Assembly (NCBI GenBank): GCA_018663035.1
Contig: JABJEX010000091.1
Location: forward strand, 1-37,978
Source: Porticoccaceae bacterium
Lineage (GTDB): Bacteria; Pseudomonadota; Gammaproteobacteria; Pseudomonadales; Porticoccaceae
Reading direction: 5' to 3'
DNA length: 37,978 nt
The translations under genes were made by a program, and so were the position numbers. Positions 26,076 through 37,076 of this stretch are shown in pieces; positions within the stretch are counted from its first letter, which is position 1, and each line of letters opens with the position of its first letter. The notes under the pieces are model-generated. The model was not told the origin of the DNA, searched no databases, and worked only from the letters and a program-made list of their open reading frames with translations.

Positions 26076-26693
26076 CTAGCTTGCAAGCTCAACTGCCTCT
26101 CGCGCCAACTGCTCAATGTCGGCCCAGCGCTTTTGTTTAATTAACTTTGGCTGCGCGATCCATGAACCGCCCACACATAATACATTTGGAAGCGCCAAAT
26201 AATCCTTCACATTAGACAGCCCAATACCGCCAGTAGGGCAGAAACGTATATCGCCAAAAGGGCCCGCCATTGCCTTTAAAACAGGGGCTCCTCCAGCTGC
26301 CTCGGCTGGGAAAAACTTAAAATCGCGATGACCGTATTCCATACCACGCATCAATTCGCTAACTGAAGCAATGCCAGGTAAAAAAGGAATCGAGGACCTT
26401 TGCCCCGCCTGTAAAAGCGCGTCGGTTGCGCCAGGAGAAATCATAAACTGGCAGCCCAGATCTTCAGACAGCTTCATCTGCTGCTCGCTGCAAACTGTGC
26501 CAGTACCTACAATTGCCTCTGGAACATGCTTCACAATCTGCTTGATACCCTCAACCGCGGCCTCGGTTCGCAGGGTGACCTCTAAAACCTTCAGACCGCC
26601 AGCGACTAGCGCCTCAGCCAGAGGCACTGCATCTTCTACTAAATCTAAAGTAATAACTGGAATAACTGGGTTACCAGCTAACAAATTACGCAC
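26076..26693 (-). CDS. eda: 2-keto-3-deoxy-6-phosphogluconate (KDPG) aldolase
   Basis: Class I aldolase that splits KDPG into pyruvate and glyceraldehyde 3-phosphate, the second ED-specific step. The 205 residues contain Glu38 in VLEVTLRTEAA, the Schiff-base Lys126 in FKFFPAEAAGG, and RFCPTGGI with the phosphate-binding glycines. The start is a GTG at 26693, preceded by AAGGAG six bases upstream. It begins ten bases after the glk stop, within the edd-glk-eda run. It produces the gap substrate, linking this operon with gap-pyk. Confidence 0.97.
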   Translation of the reverse strand: MRNLLAGNPVIPVITLDLVEDAVPLAEALVAGGLKVLEVTLRTEAAVEGIKQIVKHVPEAIVGTGTVCSEQQMKLSEDLGCQFMISPGATDALLQAGQRSSIPFLPGIASVSELMRGMEYGHRDFKFFPAEAAGGAPVLKAMAGPFGDIRFCPTGGIGLSNVKDYLALPNVLCVGGSWIAQPKLIKQKRWADIEQLAREAVELAS

Positions 26694-26703
26694 TTACAAC
26701 TCC

Positions 26704-27678
26704 TTAAACTTGCTGTAGTTTTTTCGCCGCGCCCAATAGACCGAGATTGCTTCGGGTCACCAGATAGACGGGGATTGGTTTCATGTATTCAGCAAAACGA
26801 CCTTTGTCCTCAAACTTGGAACGGAAGGAGCTGCTGATAAAAAAGTCTTGGAAGCGAGGAATTACGCCTCCTGCAATGTAGATGCCACCCTGGGCGCCGA
26901 AGGTCAAAGCCAAATTGCCCGCTGCGGCACCCATGGCATCACAAAAAATATTCAGCGTCTGCTCTGCTTTTTCATCGCTTCCAGCCTGAGCTGCGGTAAC
27001 GATCTGCGCCGGGTCGTCAAATTTCGCCTGGGCACCCTGAATTGAGCAAAGCGCAGTATAAACATTGAGAATACCTTTGCCTGATAGAATCCTTTCAAGG
27101 CACACTCGGCCAAAAATCACTCGCAGACGCTCTACAACTGCATGCTGGACTTCATCCAGTGGCGCAAAATCAGCATGTCCGCCCTCGGTGTCGATGACAT
27201 GATAGCCATGGGCATGACGCACCAAACCCGCCACCCCCAAGCCAGTGCCTGCACCCAGAATACCAATCGGCTTGTTGTCCAAAGCTTCACCGCCGCCCAA
27301 TTTTACTAGATCATGGTCATCTAACTCGGTAATACCATGAGCCACCGCCTCAAAGTCATTGATTACCCAGAGGTTTTCACAACCTAAGAGGTTTTTAAGC
27401 TCAGCTTTATTAAACTGCCAATGACTATTGGTGAAGGAGATATTTACCCGATCTGCAGGGCAGGCGACTGCAAGACAGACGTTGGTAGGCGCATGATCCC
27501 AGCCAGTGGCCTCAGCGATCTCTGCCAGTAGCCCACCAATTAGATCAGAAAACTTAGGATACTCCTCAACGGAATGATGGAACTCATAGTTACTTTCGAG
27601 GCTGCCATCATTAGGTATCGCTGAAAATCTCGCGTTAGTACCGCCAATATCGGCAACTAGATTCCACGCCTGAGCCAT
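26704..27678 (-). CDS. glk: glucokinase
   Basis: Phosphorylates free glucose with ATP to glucose 6-phosphate, the substrate for Zwf. The protein belongs to the bacterial Glk (ROK-unrelated, E. coli type) family, with LVADIGGTNARF near the N-terminus, LGAGTGLGVAGLV in the middle, and EGGHADFAPLDE carrying substrate-binding residues. I choose ATG 27678 (324 residues), eight bases after a GAGG that overlaps the end of edd; a GTG three bases upstream is an alternative. Its presence means the cell can use unphosphorylated glucose without a phosphotransferase system, although no glucose transporter is seen here. Confidence 0.96.
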   Translation of the reverse strand: MAQAWNLVADIGGTNARFSAIPNDGSLESNYEFHHSVEEYPKFSDLIGGLLAEIAEATGWDHAPTNVCLAVACPADRVNISFTNSHWQFNKAELKNLLGCENLWVINDFEAVAHGITELDDHDLVKLGGGEALDNKPIGILGAGTGLGVAGLVRHAHGYHVIDTEGGHADFAPLDEVQHAVVERLRVIFGRVCLERILSGKGILNVYTALCSIQGAQAKFDDPAQIVTAAQAGSDEKAEQTLNIFCDAMGAAAGNLALTFGAQGGIYIAGGVIPRFQDFFISSSFRSKFEDKGRFAEYMKPIPVYLVTRSNLGLLGAAKKLQQV

Positions 27679-27681
27679 CAC

Positions 27682-29508
27682 TTAGGCCTCGCCAAACAGA
27701 TAGGAGGCGCCCTGCTCTGCACTGCTGATACGCTCGCGGTTAAGCGCAAACAGTTCACGTCCGCAGCCACGCTGCCCTGCGTTCGGCTGAGGTGCATTGT
27801 CGCGAGCTTCAAATTGCTCTAAATCACCCACATAAGCTAGCTCACCAGCTACACCATCAACACGTATGACGTCGCCATCGCGCACCTTGGCTAAAAGACC
27901 GCCACAGGCAGCTTCTGGTACCAAATGGATGGCCGCGGGCACCTTACCTGAGGCTCCCGACATACGGCCATCAGTGACAAGAGCGACCTTAAAACCTTTG
28001 TCCTGTAATGTTCCCAGGAACGGCATCAACTTATGCAGCTCAGGCATACCCAACGCTTTAGGGCCCTGATAGCGCACAACAATGACACAGTCTCTATCTA
28101 GAGACCCGGATTTAAATAGAGGCTCCAGGTCATCCTGAGCATCAAACACCACAGCAGGTGCCTCAACAATCTGATTCTCAGGCGCCACCGCAGACACTTT
28201 GATCATGGCGCGCCCAAGGTTACCGCTCATCAAACGCAGACCACCCTCTTTAGAGAAAGGTTTATCCACAGTGGTTAGCACCTGGGTATCAAGAGGTAAC
28301 TGAGGAGACTCAGACCAAACAAGCTTGTTGTTGGCATCCAATTTTGGCTCCTGAGTAAAGTCGGAGAAATTAGTGCCCCAAGACGTTTTCGCATCGCCGT
28401 GCATAAAACCACCGTCCAGTAGTTGGCGAAACATACAGCTGGTGCCACCAGCCGCATGAAAATGATTTACGTCTGCTTGGCCATTTGGGTAGACCTTGGC
28501 CAGTAGTGGCACTGCGGCACTGAGGTCGGAGATATCATCCCAGTTGAGGATTATTCCCGCCGATCGCGCCATAGCTACCAGATGCATACTGTGGTTAGTT
28601 GAACCCCCAGATGCCAGAAGTGCTACGGTGCCATTAACCACGGCGCGAGCATCAACTACCTCACCTACAGGACGGTAATCATTACCCAATGCAGTAATGC
28701 GCGCCAACTGGTATCCAGCTTCCATGGTCAGTTTTTCACGAAGGGGATTTTCCGGATTAACGAACGAGCTACCAGGCATCTGCAAACCCATGGCCTCGAG
28801 TACCATTTGGTTGCTATTGGCTGTGCCATAAAAAGTACAGGTGCCAGCGCTGTGGTAGGAATCAGACTCTGCCTGCAATAACTCATCACGGCCAATCTGG
28901 CCCTGTGCATAGAGCTGGCGAATACGCTGTTTTTCCTTGTTGGGCAGGCCTGTCTCCATAGGGCCTGCAGGCACAAAGAGTGCTGGCAGGTAGCCAAAGC
29001 TCAATACACCCATCACCAGACCAGGAACAATTTTGTCGCAGATGCCCAGCGCTAAGACGCCATCAAACATCTGGTGAGATAATGACAGTGCAGTACACTG
29101 GGCAATTAGGTCGCGACTCAGCAGGCTAAGCTCCATACCGTCCTGACCCTGGGTCACACCGTCACACATTGCCGGGACGCCGCCAGCGACCTGAGCGGTG
29201 CAGCCAATTTCTCGCATTGCTTGCTTTAATTTGTCTGGGTAAGTCGCGTATGGCTGGTGGGCGGAAAGCATATCGTTATAGGCAGTGACAATAGCCATAT
29301 TGCCCGCTTCCATGAGCTTAAGGCTGTTTTTGTCCTCTTCGCCACAGGCAGCAAAGCCATGAGCTAAATTGCCACAGCTTAATTTACCACGCTCTGGTCG
29401 ATTGCTATGATCCTCAGCGATTTGCTGTAAATAATCGTCACGCAATGCGGCGCTGCGCTCTATAATGCGCTGCGTAACTGCAGCAACTTGATGATTAATC
29501 TGGCCCAT
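27682..29508 (-). CDS. edd: 6-phosphogluconate dehydratase
   Basis: Iron-sulfur dehydratase of the IlvD/Edd family that converts 6-phosphogluconate to KDPG, the first ED-specific step. The 608 residues fit Edd rather than the shorter IlvD. Segments such as [57 protein letters not shown] and [19 protein letters not shown] carry the cluster cysteines and the active-site serine. It is the first gene of edd-glk-eda-zwf-pgl and its start faces pgi across 178 bases holding two HexR-like palindromes. Confidence 0.97.
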   Translation of the reverse strand: MGQINHQVAAVTQRIIERSAALRDDYLQQIAEDHSNRPERGKLSCGNLAHGFAACGEEDKNSLKLMEAGNMAIVTAYNDMLSAHQPYATYPDKLKQAMREIGCTAQVAGGVPAMCDGVTQGQDGMELSLLSRDLIAQCTALSLSHQMFDGVLALGICDKIVPGLVMGVLSFGYLPALFVPAGPMETGLPNKEKQRIRQLYAQGQIGRDELLQAESDSYHSAGTCTFYGTANSNQMVLEAMGLQMPGSSFVNPENPLREKLTMEAGYQLARITALGNDYRPVGEVVDARAVVNGTVALLASGGSTNHSMHLVAMARSAGIILNWDDISDLSAAVPLLAKVYPNGQADVNHFHAAGGTSCMFRQLLDGGFMHGDAKTSWGTNFSDFTQEPKLDANNKLVWSESPQLPLDTQVLTTVDKPFSKEGGLRLMSGNLGRAMIKVSAVAPENQIVEAPAVVFDAQDDLEPLFKSGSLDRDCVIVVRYQGPKALGMPELHKLMPFLGTLQDKGFKVALVTDGRMSGASGKVPAAIHLVPEAACGGLLAKVRDGDVIRVDGVAGELAYVGDLEQFEARDNAPQPNAGQRGCGRELFALNRERISSAEQGASYLFGEA

Positions 29509-29527
29509 ATTGGCTCCGATTTAAAAG

Positions 29528-29557
29528 TTGACTAATTGTAACAAAATTACATAAATT
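29528..29557 (+). promoter_or_regulatory. candidate promoter of pgi
   Basis: TTGACT (29528-29533) and TAAATT (29552-29557) are 18 bases apart. The first HexR-like palindrome (29537-29551) fills the spacer, so repressor and polymerase could not bind together. The -10 box matches the consensus at only four of six positions. Confidence 0.4.
29537..29551. promoter_or_regulatory. HexR-like operator 1 between edd and pgi
   Basis: TGTAACAAAATTACA fits the HexR consensus TGTAAT-N3-ATTACA with one change (C for T at position 6). It lies 29 bases upstream of the edd start codon and inside the candidate pgi promoter, and overlaps TACAAT (29541-29536, minus), a possible edd -10 box. Confidence 0.78.
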
Positions 29558-29589
29558 GGCCATAAATAATCGATAAAACTGGCGATTAA

Positions 29590-29604
29590 TGTAATTAAAT
29601 TACA
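29590..29604. promoter_or_regulatory. HexR-like operator 2 between edd and pgi
   Basis: TGTAATTAAATTACA is a perfect 7-1-7 palindrome and an exact match to the HexR consensus. It starts exactly 53 bases after operator 1, about five helical turns, so both sites face the same side of the DNA. Confidence 0.85.
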
Positions 29605-29686
29605 TTATTGGGAGCCTTGAGCAATCCCATGAGTACCGCGATTTTACGCTCTAACCATTGAGTCTCAAACAGGAAATAATCTAAAG

Positions 29687-31279
29687 ATGAACCATAATGC
29701 TTATTCACCCACAGCTACTAGTGCCTGGTCCAAGTTGGAAGAAGCCGCCAGTGCTGAGGCGCCATCTATCACCGACCTGTTTGCCGCAGACCCTCAGCGC
29801 GCAAAAACCTATTCAATCAGTGTCGGCGAACTGTTTTTAGATTATTCAAAAAACCTGCTGAGTAACGACGTTTGGTCGCATCTGCAGGCACTGGCCGAGC
29901 AATCACCTCTGCAAAGTCATCGCAAGGCAATGTTTTCTGGTCAGGCTATCAACACTACAGAAAATAGAGCTGTGCTGCATGCTGCCCTGCGAGCAGAGCC
30001 GCAGGATGCCAAAACACAGCAGGAGACTGACAGAATTGCACAGGTTAAGAGCCAGCTCCAAGCGGTGAAAGAAGCCAGTGATAAAATCCGTAGCGGTCAG
30101 TGGCTGGGGAGCACGGGAAAAGCAATTACCGACGTGATCAATATTGGAATAGGTGGCTCCGACCTTGGCCCCAAACTAGCCTGCAAGGCCCTAGAAGAAT
30201 ATTCCCATCCAGATATCAATCTTCACTTTATCTCTAATGTTGATGGCGCTGAGATTCTTACGACCCTTAAAAAGCTCAACCCAGAAACCACGCTTGTGGC
30301 TCTGGCAAGCAAGACATTTACCACTCAGGAAACTCTGCTTAACGCCAAGACCGCCATTCACTGGTTTCAGCAGACTCTAGGGTTAGAAACCCCTCAATCC
30401 AGCAGTCACTTTGTAGGGCTTACCGCTAATGCAGCTAATGCCATGGCATATGGAATTCCGCAAAACCAAATTCTAGAGTTCGCTGAATGGGTGGGCGGTA
30501 GATACTCATTGTGGTCGAGCATTGGGCTTTCGATCGCTATAAGTATTGGCTTTGAACAGTTTGAAGCCATGTTGGCAGGTGCTCGAGAAATGGATCTGCA
30601 TTTCCAGAACGAACCAGTGCACAGCAATATGCCAGTTATCATGGCGCTGCTGGGCATCTGGTACAGCAATTTTTTGGGCGTACAGTCGACCGCTGTTATC
30701 CCCTACTGTGAACGTTTACTGCTACTGCCCTCTTACCTTCAGCAGCTGGATATGGAAAGTAATGGCAAATCCACCAGTCTGCAGGGAGAAGCGCTAGACT
30801 ACAATACTGGACCGATTCTCTGGGGCCAGACTGGCACCAATGGTCAACATGCATTTTTCCAGCTACTGCACCAGGGCACCAGAACAGTGCCGGTGGACTT
30901 TATTGCGGCCACCAAAGACAGCCTTAGTAACCCCGAACACCACAGAGTATTACTGGGCAATATGTTGGCTCAGGCCTCGGCATTAATGGCTGGTCAGGCT
31001 GCGCCTGATGGACAACAGCACAGATTCTATCCAGGTAATAAACCGTCAAATACTCTGCTGATGAATGAGCTATCGCCAAAGAACTTTGGCGCTCTGGTGG
31101 CACTTTATGAACACAGAGTGTTCGTGCAAGGCAGCATTTGGAATATCAATTCGTTTGATCAGTGGGGTGTCGAGCTAGGCAAGAAAATGGCTAACGAACT
31201 ACTGTCAGAGAACAGTCATGGCGCTGAATTTGACCCTTCAACAAAAGCACTGTTCGCCCATATTGCCGACAACAGTTAG
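29687..31279 (+). CDS. pgi: glucose-6-phosphate isomerase
   Basis: Interconverts glucose 6-phosphate and fructose 6-phosphate. In an ED-based organism it chiefly returns fructose 6-phosphate made by gluconeogenesis to the Zwf entry. The 530-residue protein shows [24 protein letters not shown], the signature [16 protein letters not shown] with catalytic Glu/Arg neighbourhood, MESNGKS and [17 protein letters not shown]. It is divergent from edd and shares the two HexR-like operators, hence probably co-regulated. Its 3' end overlaps the convergent ispH by four bases. Confidence 0.97.
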   Translation: MNHNAYSPTATSAWSKLEEAASAEAPSITDLFAADPQRAKTYSISVGELFLDYSKNLLSNDVWSHLQALAEQSPLQSHRKAMFSGQAINTTENRAVLHAALRAEPQDAKTQQETDRIAQVKSQLQAVKEASDKIRSGQWLGSTGKAITDVINIGIGGSDLGPKLACKALEEYSHPDINLHFISNVDGAEILTTLKKLNPETTLVALASKTFTTQETLLNAKTAIHWFQQTLGLETPQSSSHFVGLTANAANAMAYGIPQNQILEFAEWVGGRYSLWSSIGLSIAISIGFEQFEAMLAGAREMDLHFQNEPVHSNMPVIMALLGIWYSNFLGVQSTAVIPYCERLLLLPSYLQQLDMESNGKSTSLQGEALDYNTGPILWGQTGTNGQHAFFQLLHQGTRTVPVDFIAATKDSLSNPEHHRVLLGNMLAQASALMAGQAAPDGQQHRFYPGNKPSNTLLMNELSPKNFGALVALYEHRVFVQGSIWNINSFDQWGVELGKKMANELLSENSHGAEFDPSTKALFAHIADNS

Positions 31280-32211
31280 GAGCGCAGCTCCTTTGGCAGA
31301 GAGAAGCTAATATTTTCTACCACCCCGTCAAGCTCAAGGGGTGGCTTGGCCCCTAATTCTTCAAGGCGACTAATAACGTCTTTGACCAAGACTTCTGGCG
31401 CTGAGGCGCCAGCGGTCAATCCAATCGAGGTTTTGCCAGAAATCCAACTGGGCTGAATGTCCTCAGGACCATCGATTAAATAGGCCTCACAACCACAGCG
31501 CTCCGCCAATTCGCGCAAGCGATTGGAGTTTGAACTAGCTATCGACCCCACCACCAATACCAGATCAGACTCTATAGCGAGTTGCTTGACAGCATCCTGA
31601 CGGTTTTGAGTGGCATAACAGATATCGTCTTTTCTTGGCCCCTGAATCAGTGGAAACTTCTGCCGCAATGCATCTATAACAGTTGCGGTGTCATCCATAG
31701 ACAGAGTGGTCTGAGTGACAAAGGCGAGCTTAGCTGGATTAATAACCTCAAGCCGAGCAACGTCCGAGGCATTTTCAACTAGGTACATTTTGCCGCCCGT
31801 AGACTGATCGTACTGCCCCATGGTGCCCTCGACTTCTGGGTGACCGGCGTGACCTATGAGCACACATTCCATGCCATCCCCGGCATATTTAGTAACCTCA
31901 ATATGCACCTTGGTCACCAGCGGACAGGTGGCATCAAATACTTTCAGGTTGCGCTGCTTAGCCTCCTGCTGAACAGCCTGAGAAACACCGTGGGCACTAA
32001 AAATGACGATCACATCATCGGGAATCTCGTCTAATTCCTCGACAAATACAGCGCCGCGATTACGCAGTTTGTCGACGACAAATTTATTATGCACAACTTC
32101 GTGACGCACGTAGATTGGTGCACCAAAAATATCCAGCGCTCGATCAACTATGTCGATAGCGCGATCAACCCCGGCACAAAAGCCCCGCGGGTTCGCTAGC
32201 TTAATATCCAT
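31276..32211 (-). CDS. ispH: 4-hydroxy-3-methylbut-2-enyl diphosphate reductase IspH
   Basis: [4Fe-4S] enzyme of the last step of the MEP isoprenoid route, making IPP and DMAPP, the precursors for ubiquinone and undecaprenyl phosphate. The 311 residues carry the three cluster cysteines ([35 protein letters not shown]), the catalytic ENASDV/VTQTTLS region and [12 protein letters not shown]. The ATG overlaps the fkpB stop (ATGA). It is the final gene of ribF-ileS-lspA-fkpB-ispH. The end overlaps pgi tail to tail by four bases. Confidence 0.97.
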   Translation of the reverse strand: MDIKLANPRGFCAGVDRAIDIVDRALDIFGAPIYVRHEVVHNKFVVDKLRNRGAVFVEELDEIPDDVIVIFSAHGVSQAVQQEAKQRNLKVFDATCPLVTKVHIEVTKYAGDGMECVLIGHAGHPEVEGTMGQYDQSTGGKMYLVENASDVARLEVINPAKLAFVTQTTLSMDDTATVIDALRQKFPLIQGPRKDDICYATQNRQDAVKQLAIESDLVLVVGSIASSNSNRLRELAERCGCEAYLIDGPEDIQPSWISGKTSIGLTAGASAPEVLVKDVISRLEELGAKPPLELDGVVENISFSLPKELRS

Positions 32212-32651
32212 CAGTGCACCTGCTCCGGAGAAACGCTAATAATCTTGATGCGAAAAATAATATTCTTTCCTGCCAAAGGATGATTAAAGTCAATCATTAC
32301 TTCTTTATCGCCCACCTCAATAATAACGCCAGGCAGCTCACCATCACCATTTTGGAACGAGTAGATCGCACCAATCTCAAGATCTTCCTCAGCAAAATTG
32401 CCGCGCTCTACCGACTGTATATTTTGTGGGTTGTGCTGACCAAATGCGTTTTCTGGAGGAATAGTAAACTCTCGCTCATCGCCATCCACCAGTCCCATTA
32501 AAACAGCCTCAAACCCCAGTAGCAGATTGCCGTCTCCAACTTTGAATGTTGCTGGCTGGGATTCAAAATTGGAATCTACTACATGGCCATCTTCCAACGC
32601 CAGAGCGAAGTGAAGCTTGACGCTAGTGCCTGTATCTATAGCTATAGTCAT
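32211..32651 (-). CDS. fkpB: FKBP-type peptidyl-prolyl isomerase, SlpA/FkpB family
   Basis: A 146-residue peptidyl-prolyl cis-trans isomerase of the SlpA/FkpB type, a cytoplasmic folding catalyst. The FKBP core is split around an insert-in-flap domain: [20 protein letters not shown] and [19 protein letters not shown] on one side, [19 protein letters not shown] on the other, with [11 protein letters not shown] between. It is located between lspA (five-base gap) and ispH (four-base overlap), its usual gammaproteobacterial position. The E. coli symbol is fkpB; substrate proteins are unknown. Confidence 0.95.
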   Translation of the reverse strand: MTIAIDTGTSVKLHFALALEDGHVVDSNFESQPATFKVGDGNLLLGFEAVLMGLVDGDEREFTIPPENAFGQHNPQNIQSVERGNFAEEDLEIGAIYSFQNGDGELPGVIIEVGDKEVMIDFNHPLAGKNIIFRIKIISVSPEQVH

Positions 32652-32656
32652 AATAT

Positions 32657-33172
32657 TTAATCGCTGTCTGTCGCAGAGTCTGCGGGCTGGTTAAAAAACC
32701 CATCAATTATTATAAGTACCGCACCTACTGTGATGCCGGCATCTGCGACATTAAAAGCGGGAAAATGCACCCCTGACCAGTGAAAGTCTAAAAAGTCGAC
32801 CACATAGCCTAGAGTCAGCCTGTCGTATAGATTCCCCAGAGCACCGCCTAGAATAAGGGCAAGAGCCAAGCCTTCTAACCTGCGTCCCTCTGGTAATCGA
32901 ACAATCCACAGGGAGATAATCAAACTCACCACGGCAGCTAGAATACTAAAGCCCCAACGCTGCCACCCGCCTGCATCACTGAGAAAACTAAAGGCCGCAC
33001 CATAGTTGTGAGCGCGCACTAAATTAAAGAAACTACTAATTACCTCGCGATCGCCATAGGCGTAACGCTCCATGACCCACAGTTTAGTCCATTGGTCTGA
33101 CAGCAAAACTACAGCTGCAATCGCAAATAGACAAAGCGTATAAGGTCGCAATCTAGGCACCAGTTTAAGCAT
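32657..33172 (-). CDS. lspA: lipoprotein signal peptidase LspA
   Basis: Membrane aspartyl protease that removes the signal peptide from prolipoproteins after lipid attachment. The 171-residue protein starts [10 protein letters not shown] and has four hydrophobic segments, [21 protein letters not shown] and [11 protein letters not shown]. The catalytic aspartates are Asp126 in YVVDF and Asp144 in [10 protein letters not shown] place the start at ATG 33172, overlapping the end of ileS by eight bases; the frame is open far upstream inside ileS but carries no LspA sequence there. Its position in ileS-lspA-fkpB-ispH is standard. Confidence 0.96.
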   Translation of the reverse strand: MLKLVPRLRPYTLCLFAIAAVVLLSDQWTKLWVMERYAYGDREVISSFFNLVRAHNYGAAFSFLSDAGGWQRWGFSILAAVVSLIISLWIVRLPEGRRLEGLALALILGGALGNLYDRLTLGYVVDFLDFHWSGVHFPAFNVADAGITVGAVLIIIDGFFNQPADSATDSD

Positions 33173-35996
33173 AGTATCGCGCTTCAGCTTGACCTGAGAT
33201 ATTGCTGATACAGCGACCGCAAACCTGCGGATGCTCGGAGTTACTGCCGACATCATCGATAAAGTGCCAGCAACGCACACACTTTTCTGCCTGTGAGCGC
33301 TGTAAGGACACTTTGAGACCATCCATAGAGGAGTCCTCCGCAGCTTGAGCCTCATCCATAGCAGCCAGAGAGGCCTTGGATGTGATGGTGACAAAACGCA
33401 ACTCATCACCCAACTTGGCCAGTGAATGATGGAGCGATTGATCGGCAAATACCTGAATATCCGCCTCCAAAGAGCCCTTCACATTGCCCTGATTGCGCTG
33501 TTCTTCAATCACCTTATTTATCGCTTCCTTGGCCTGCAAGATAACGGCCCAATCCTGTTGGCTAATAGCTTCATCGTCCGCGAGTCGCTTCAGTGGATAC
33601 CATTGAGCAACAAACACCGAACTACTGCGATCGCCGGGCATAAAGCCCCAGATTTCATGAGCGGTAAAGCTGAGGATAGGCGCAATCCAGCGTACAAAGG
33701 CCTCGGCAATCTGATGCAAAGCAGTCTGAGCAGAGCGTCGCGGCAGGCTATCTTCAGCACAGGTATAGATGCGATCCTTGATAATATCCAGATAAAAACC
33801 ACCCATATCCCGTACGCAAAAGTTGTGCAGCTTCTGATAAATCTGGTGGAACTGGAAATTGTTATAGTCGTTGATAATCTCTTCCTGCAACTGGGCTGCG
33901 CAGTCAATTGCCCAGCGATCCAGCGCCAACAGGTCGCCATGACCAACGCAGTGCACAGCAGGATCAAAGCCATCGATATTGGATAAGAAATACCGCGCCG
34001 TATTGCGGATTCGACGATAGGATTCGCCGGCACGCTTGAGGATCTCATCAGATACCGTCATCTCAGCACTAAAGTCGGCACTGGCAATCCAAAGTCGCAA
34101 CACGTCGGCACCCAGCTCGTTAATAACCTTTTGGGGAGGTATAACATTGCCGATCGACTTTGACATCTTGCGACCATTTTCATCCACGGTAAAACCATGG
34201 GTTAGCACCGCCTTGTATGGGGCAGTTCCATTGATCGCGATAGCAGTTTTCAAAGACGACTGGAACCAGCCGCGATGCTGATCCGAGCCCTCTAAATACA
34301 GGTCAGCAGGATACTGGAGCTCCTCGCGAGCATTTACCACAGAGGCATGGGTTACACCGGAGTCAAACCAAACATCCAGAGTATCCGTAACTTTTTGATA
34401 ATCCTCAGCATCAGCGCCAAGGATGTCAGTGGCATCTACCTCATACCAAGCATCTATGCCCTTGTCTTCTACCAACAGAGCGACTTTCTCAATAATCGCT
34501 GCAGTATCGGGGTGCAGCTCACCGGTTTGTCGGTGCACAAAAAGAGCAATGGGCACCCCCCAGGTACGCTGGCGTGAGACACACCAATCTGGACTGCCAT
34601 CAAGCATGCCTTCTATTCGCGCCTCACCCCATTCCGGGTGCCAGGCCACATCTTTAATCGCCGCTTTAGCCTTGTCTAAAAGTCCATTCTTATCCATAGA
34701 GATAAACCACTGCGGCGTAGCTCTGTAGATCAGCGGGGTTTTAGTGCGCCAGCAGTGAGCATAGCTGTGAGTGATTTTCCCACAGGCCATTAGGCGGTTG
34801 CGCTCACGCAGCACTTCAATAATATGGTCTTCAACCTTGTAGACATGCTCGCCAGCAAACAACTCGACATCGTCGCGAAACAGGCCATTGTCCATCACAT
34901 AGTTGAGGGTCCCGATACCGTATTGCTTGGCGACAGTAAAGTCTTCCATACCATGATCTGGTGCAGTGTGAACACAGCCGGTACCAGCATCCGTAGTGAC
35001 ATGGTCGCCCAACAGAACGGGAATATCACGCCTGTAGAATGGATGATCAGCAACGATATTTTCCAAGGCCGAACCCTGACAGGTTGCCAGGACAGCATAG
35101 TCTTCGATTTCAAGGCGCTGCATTACAGACTCAAGCAGTGCCTGAGCAAAGATCAGACGCACTGGGCCGGATGCTGTCCGACACTGCACTAGCGCATAAT
35201 CCAAATCAGCACCCAAGGAGATAGCTTGACTGCTGGGGATGGTCCAGGGTGTAGTGGTCCAGATTAAAACATTGACCGACCCTTCACCTGGCAGGCCCGC
35301 GAAGGCCATAGACAGTTTTTCCAGCTGTTCTGACGCAGATACTTGGTAGGCAACATCGATTGAAAATGAGGTTTTGTCCTGATATTCCACCTCAGCTTCT
35401 GCCAGAGCAGAGCCGCCAACCACACTCCAGTACACAGGCTTGTAGCCTTTTACTAGATGTCCGTTTGCGGCGATTTTGCCAAGAGCTCGGATAATATCTG
35501 CCTCGACTCCGAAATTCATGGTCAGATAGGGGCGCTCCCAGTCTCCAAAAACCCCGATGCGAATAAAATCTTTGCGCTGGCCCTCAACCTGCTTCATAGC
35601 ATAGTCGCGGCACTTTTGGCGAAACGTAGAATAGTCCACCTTGGCCCCAGCCTTACCGACTTTCTTTTCAACATTGTGCTCAATAGGCAGGCCATGGCAA
35701 TCCCAACCGGGGATGTACGGCGCATCAAAGCCACTCATAGTTCGTGACTTGACGACAATGTCTTTTAGGGTTTTGTTAACCGCATGGCCCAAATGAATAT
35801 CGCCATTGGCATAGGGAGGGCCATCATGGAGAATATATTTTTCACAACCGGCTCGAGCCTTTCTAATCTGCTGATAAAGATTATTATCTTGCCATTCTTT
35901 TAGAATGCCAGGCTCTCTCTGAGCCAAATTAGCTCGCATTGGGAAAGCCGTTGTTGGGAGATTCAGGGTTGCCTTGTAATCCATCGAGTCGCTCAT
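33165..35996 (-). CDS. ileS: isoleucine-tRNA ligase
   Basis: Class I aminoacyl-tRNA synthetase that charges tRNA-Ile and edits misacylated valine. The 943 residues contain [18 protein letters not shown] (HIGH-type motif HLGH), the editing domain with [14 protein letters not shown] and [20 protein letters not shown], and the C-terminal zinc finger (CVRCWHF and CGRC) of the bacterial type, not the mupirocin-resistant eukaryotic-like type. ATG 35996 has TAAGG five bases upstream; the gene begins seven bases after the ribF stop, so they are co-transcribed. Confidence 0.98.
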   Translation of the reverse strand: MSDSMDYKATLNLPTTAFPMRANLAQREPGILKEWQDNNLYQQIRKARAGCEKYILHDGPPYANGDIHLGHAVNKTLKDIVVKSRTMSGFDAPYIPGWDCHGLPIEHNVEKKVGKAGAKVDYSTFRQKCRDYAMKQVEGQRKDFIRIGVFGDWERPYLTMNFGVEADIIRALGKIAANGHLVKGYKPVYWSVVGGSALAEAEVEYQDKTSFSIDVAYQVSASEQLEKLSMAFAGLPGEGSVNVLIWTTTPWTIPSSQAISLGADLDYALVQCRTASGPVRLIFAQALLESVMQRLEIEDYAVLATCQGSALENIVADHPFYRRDIPVLLGDHVTTDAGTGCVHTAPDHGMEDFTVAKQYGIGTLNYVMDNGLFRDDVELFAGEHVYKVEDHIIEVLRERNRLMACGKITHSYAHCWRTKTPLIYRATPQWFISMDKNGLLDKAKAAIKDVAWHPEWGEARIEGMLDGSPDWCVSRQRTWGVPIALFVHRQTGELHPDTAAIIEKVALLVEDKGIDAWYEVDATDILGADAEDYQKVTDTLDVWFDSGVTHASVVNAREELQYPADLYLEGSDQHRGWFQSSLKTAIAINGTAPYKAVLTHGFTVDENGRKMSKSIGNVIPPQKVINELGADVLRLWIASADFSAEMTVSDEILKRAGESYRRIRNTARYFLSNIDGFDPAVHCVGHGDLLALDRWAIDCAAQLQEEIINDYNNFQFHQIYQKLHNFCVRDMGGFYLDIIKDRIYTCAEDSLPRRSAQTALHQIAEAFVRWIAPILSFTAHEIWGFMPGDRSSSVFVAQWYPLKRLADDEAISQQDWAVILQAKEAINKVIEEQRNQGNVKGSLEADIQVFADQSLHHSLAKLGDELRFVTITSKASLAAMDEAQAAEDSSMDGLKVSLQRSQAEKCVRCWHFIDDVGSNSEHPQVCGRCISNISGQAEARYYA

Positions 35997-36003
35997 ATCA
36001 GCC

Positions 36004-36948
36004 TTAACTAAGATTCTTATTTACGCCTGCAAACCAGGCTCTAATTTTTTTGACATCTCGCTGGATACTTTCAACCAGTTTATCCAGCGTAGTAAATTTT
36101 TCTTCGTCGCGAATTTTGGCAACAAACTCAACCTCAATTCGCCGACCATAGAGGTCGCCTTTAAAATCCAACAGATGAACCTCTAAGATTGGCTTCACCA
36201 GATCGCCCAATGTTGGCCTTATACCCACGTTGGCAGCGCCCTGATATTCAACACCATCAATCTCCACAAGTACCGCATAGACCCCGCGGAGTGGTGCACT
36301 GTAGCGATTTAACTGCACATTAGCCGTTGGAAAACCCAGCTCACGACCCAGTTGCTGGCCATAGGCAACACGACCCTTTATCGAGAAAGGTCGCCCTAAC
36401 AGCTCGGCAGCCTGAGCAAAATCAGCACGCTCCAGCGTCTGACGCACCAGAGTGCTGCTAATGCGTTGACCATCAATGGTCAACGTCTCGGTGTCTTGCA
36501 CCTCAAAGTCATAGGCCTCGCCCATAGTCAACAGCATTGTGAAGTCACCACTGCGATCACAGCCAAACCGAAAATCGTCACCCACAATTAGGTGTTTGGT
36601 TCCCAACCCCTGAACCAAAACCCGCTCTACGAATTCAGCTGCAGTGAGGGCTCGTAACGTGCGATTAAATTGCAAGCAAACTACCTGATCTATGCCGAAC
36701 TCCAGCAGGGCATGAACCTTCTCTCGCAGTCTCATCAGTCTGGCTGGAGCTTTCTCGCCAGAGAAGAATTCTTGCGGCTGGGGTTCAAATGTCATAGCCA
36801 CAGAGGGCAGTCCAAGCTGCGCCGCTTTGTCTATAACCTGTTTGAGAATAGCCTGGTGGCCCAGATGCACACCATCAAAAGAACCAATGGTCACCACAGA
36901 TCGCTGATCGCCCGCCTGCAAGCCCTGCAGATCGCGAATAAAGGTCAT
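36004..36948 (-). CDS. ribF: bifunctional riboflavin kinase/FAD synthetase
   Basis: Phosphorylates riboflavin to FMN and adenylylates it to FAD. The N-terminal nucleotidyltransferase domain holds [12 protein letters not shown] (HxGH motif), [12 protein letters not shown] and [15 protein letters not shown]; the C-terminal riboflavin kinase domain holds [20 protein letters not shown] and [11 protein letters not shown] choose ATG 36948 (314 residues, as in E. coli). A GTG at 36987 would extend it by 13 residues, but a promoter -10 box at 37002-36997 puts the start site about 3 bases from that GTG, leaving no leader. Confidence 0.96.
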   Translation of the reverse strand: MTFIRDLQGLQAGDQRSVVTIGSFDGVHLGHQAILKQVIDKAAQLGLPSVAMTFEPQPQEFFSGEKAPARLMRLREKVHALLEFGIDQVVCLQFNRTLRALTAAEFVERVLVQGLGTKHLIVGDDFRFGCDRSGDFTMLLTMGEAYDFEVQDTETLTIDGQRISSTLVRQTLERADFAQAAELLGRPFSIKGRVAYGQQLGRELGFPTANVQLNRYSAPLRGVYAVLVEIDGVEYQGAANVGIRPTLGDLVKPILEVHLLDFKGDLYGRRIEVEFVAKIRDEEKFTTLDKLVESIQRDVKKIRAWFAGVNKNLS

Positions 36949-36996
36949 TTTATTAGGTTCTGAAGCCAACGTTATCACTCTTCCCACGGGTTTCAG

Positions 36997-37025
36997 AGTA
37001 TACCTAGCAACGGCACGAAAGGTAA
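36997..37025 (-). promoter_or_regulatory. sigma-70 promoter of ribF-ileS-lspA-fkpB-ispH
   Basis: On the minus strand, TTACCT (37025-37020) and TATACT (37002-36997) are 17 bases apart. This gives a leader of roughly 40 bases before the ribF ATG and separates the operon from murJ. No FMN riboswitch pattern is seen in the 128-base gap. Confidence 0.6.
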
Positions 37026-37076
37026 GGCATAGGCATAGATTGACCCACAGATTTTTGCAGCCTGCAGTTGATCAAC

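Noticed and set aside
33173-33448. Longer N-terminus of LspA
   Set aside because: The extension is the out-of-frame shadow of ileS; LspA homology begins at [10 protein letters not shown].
33426-33986. A 186-residue plus-strand frame inside ileS
   Set aside because: Complement of a conserved part of IleS; no recognisable protein features.
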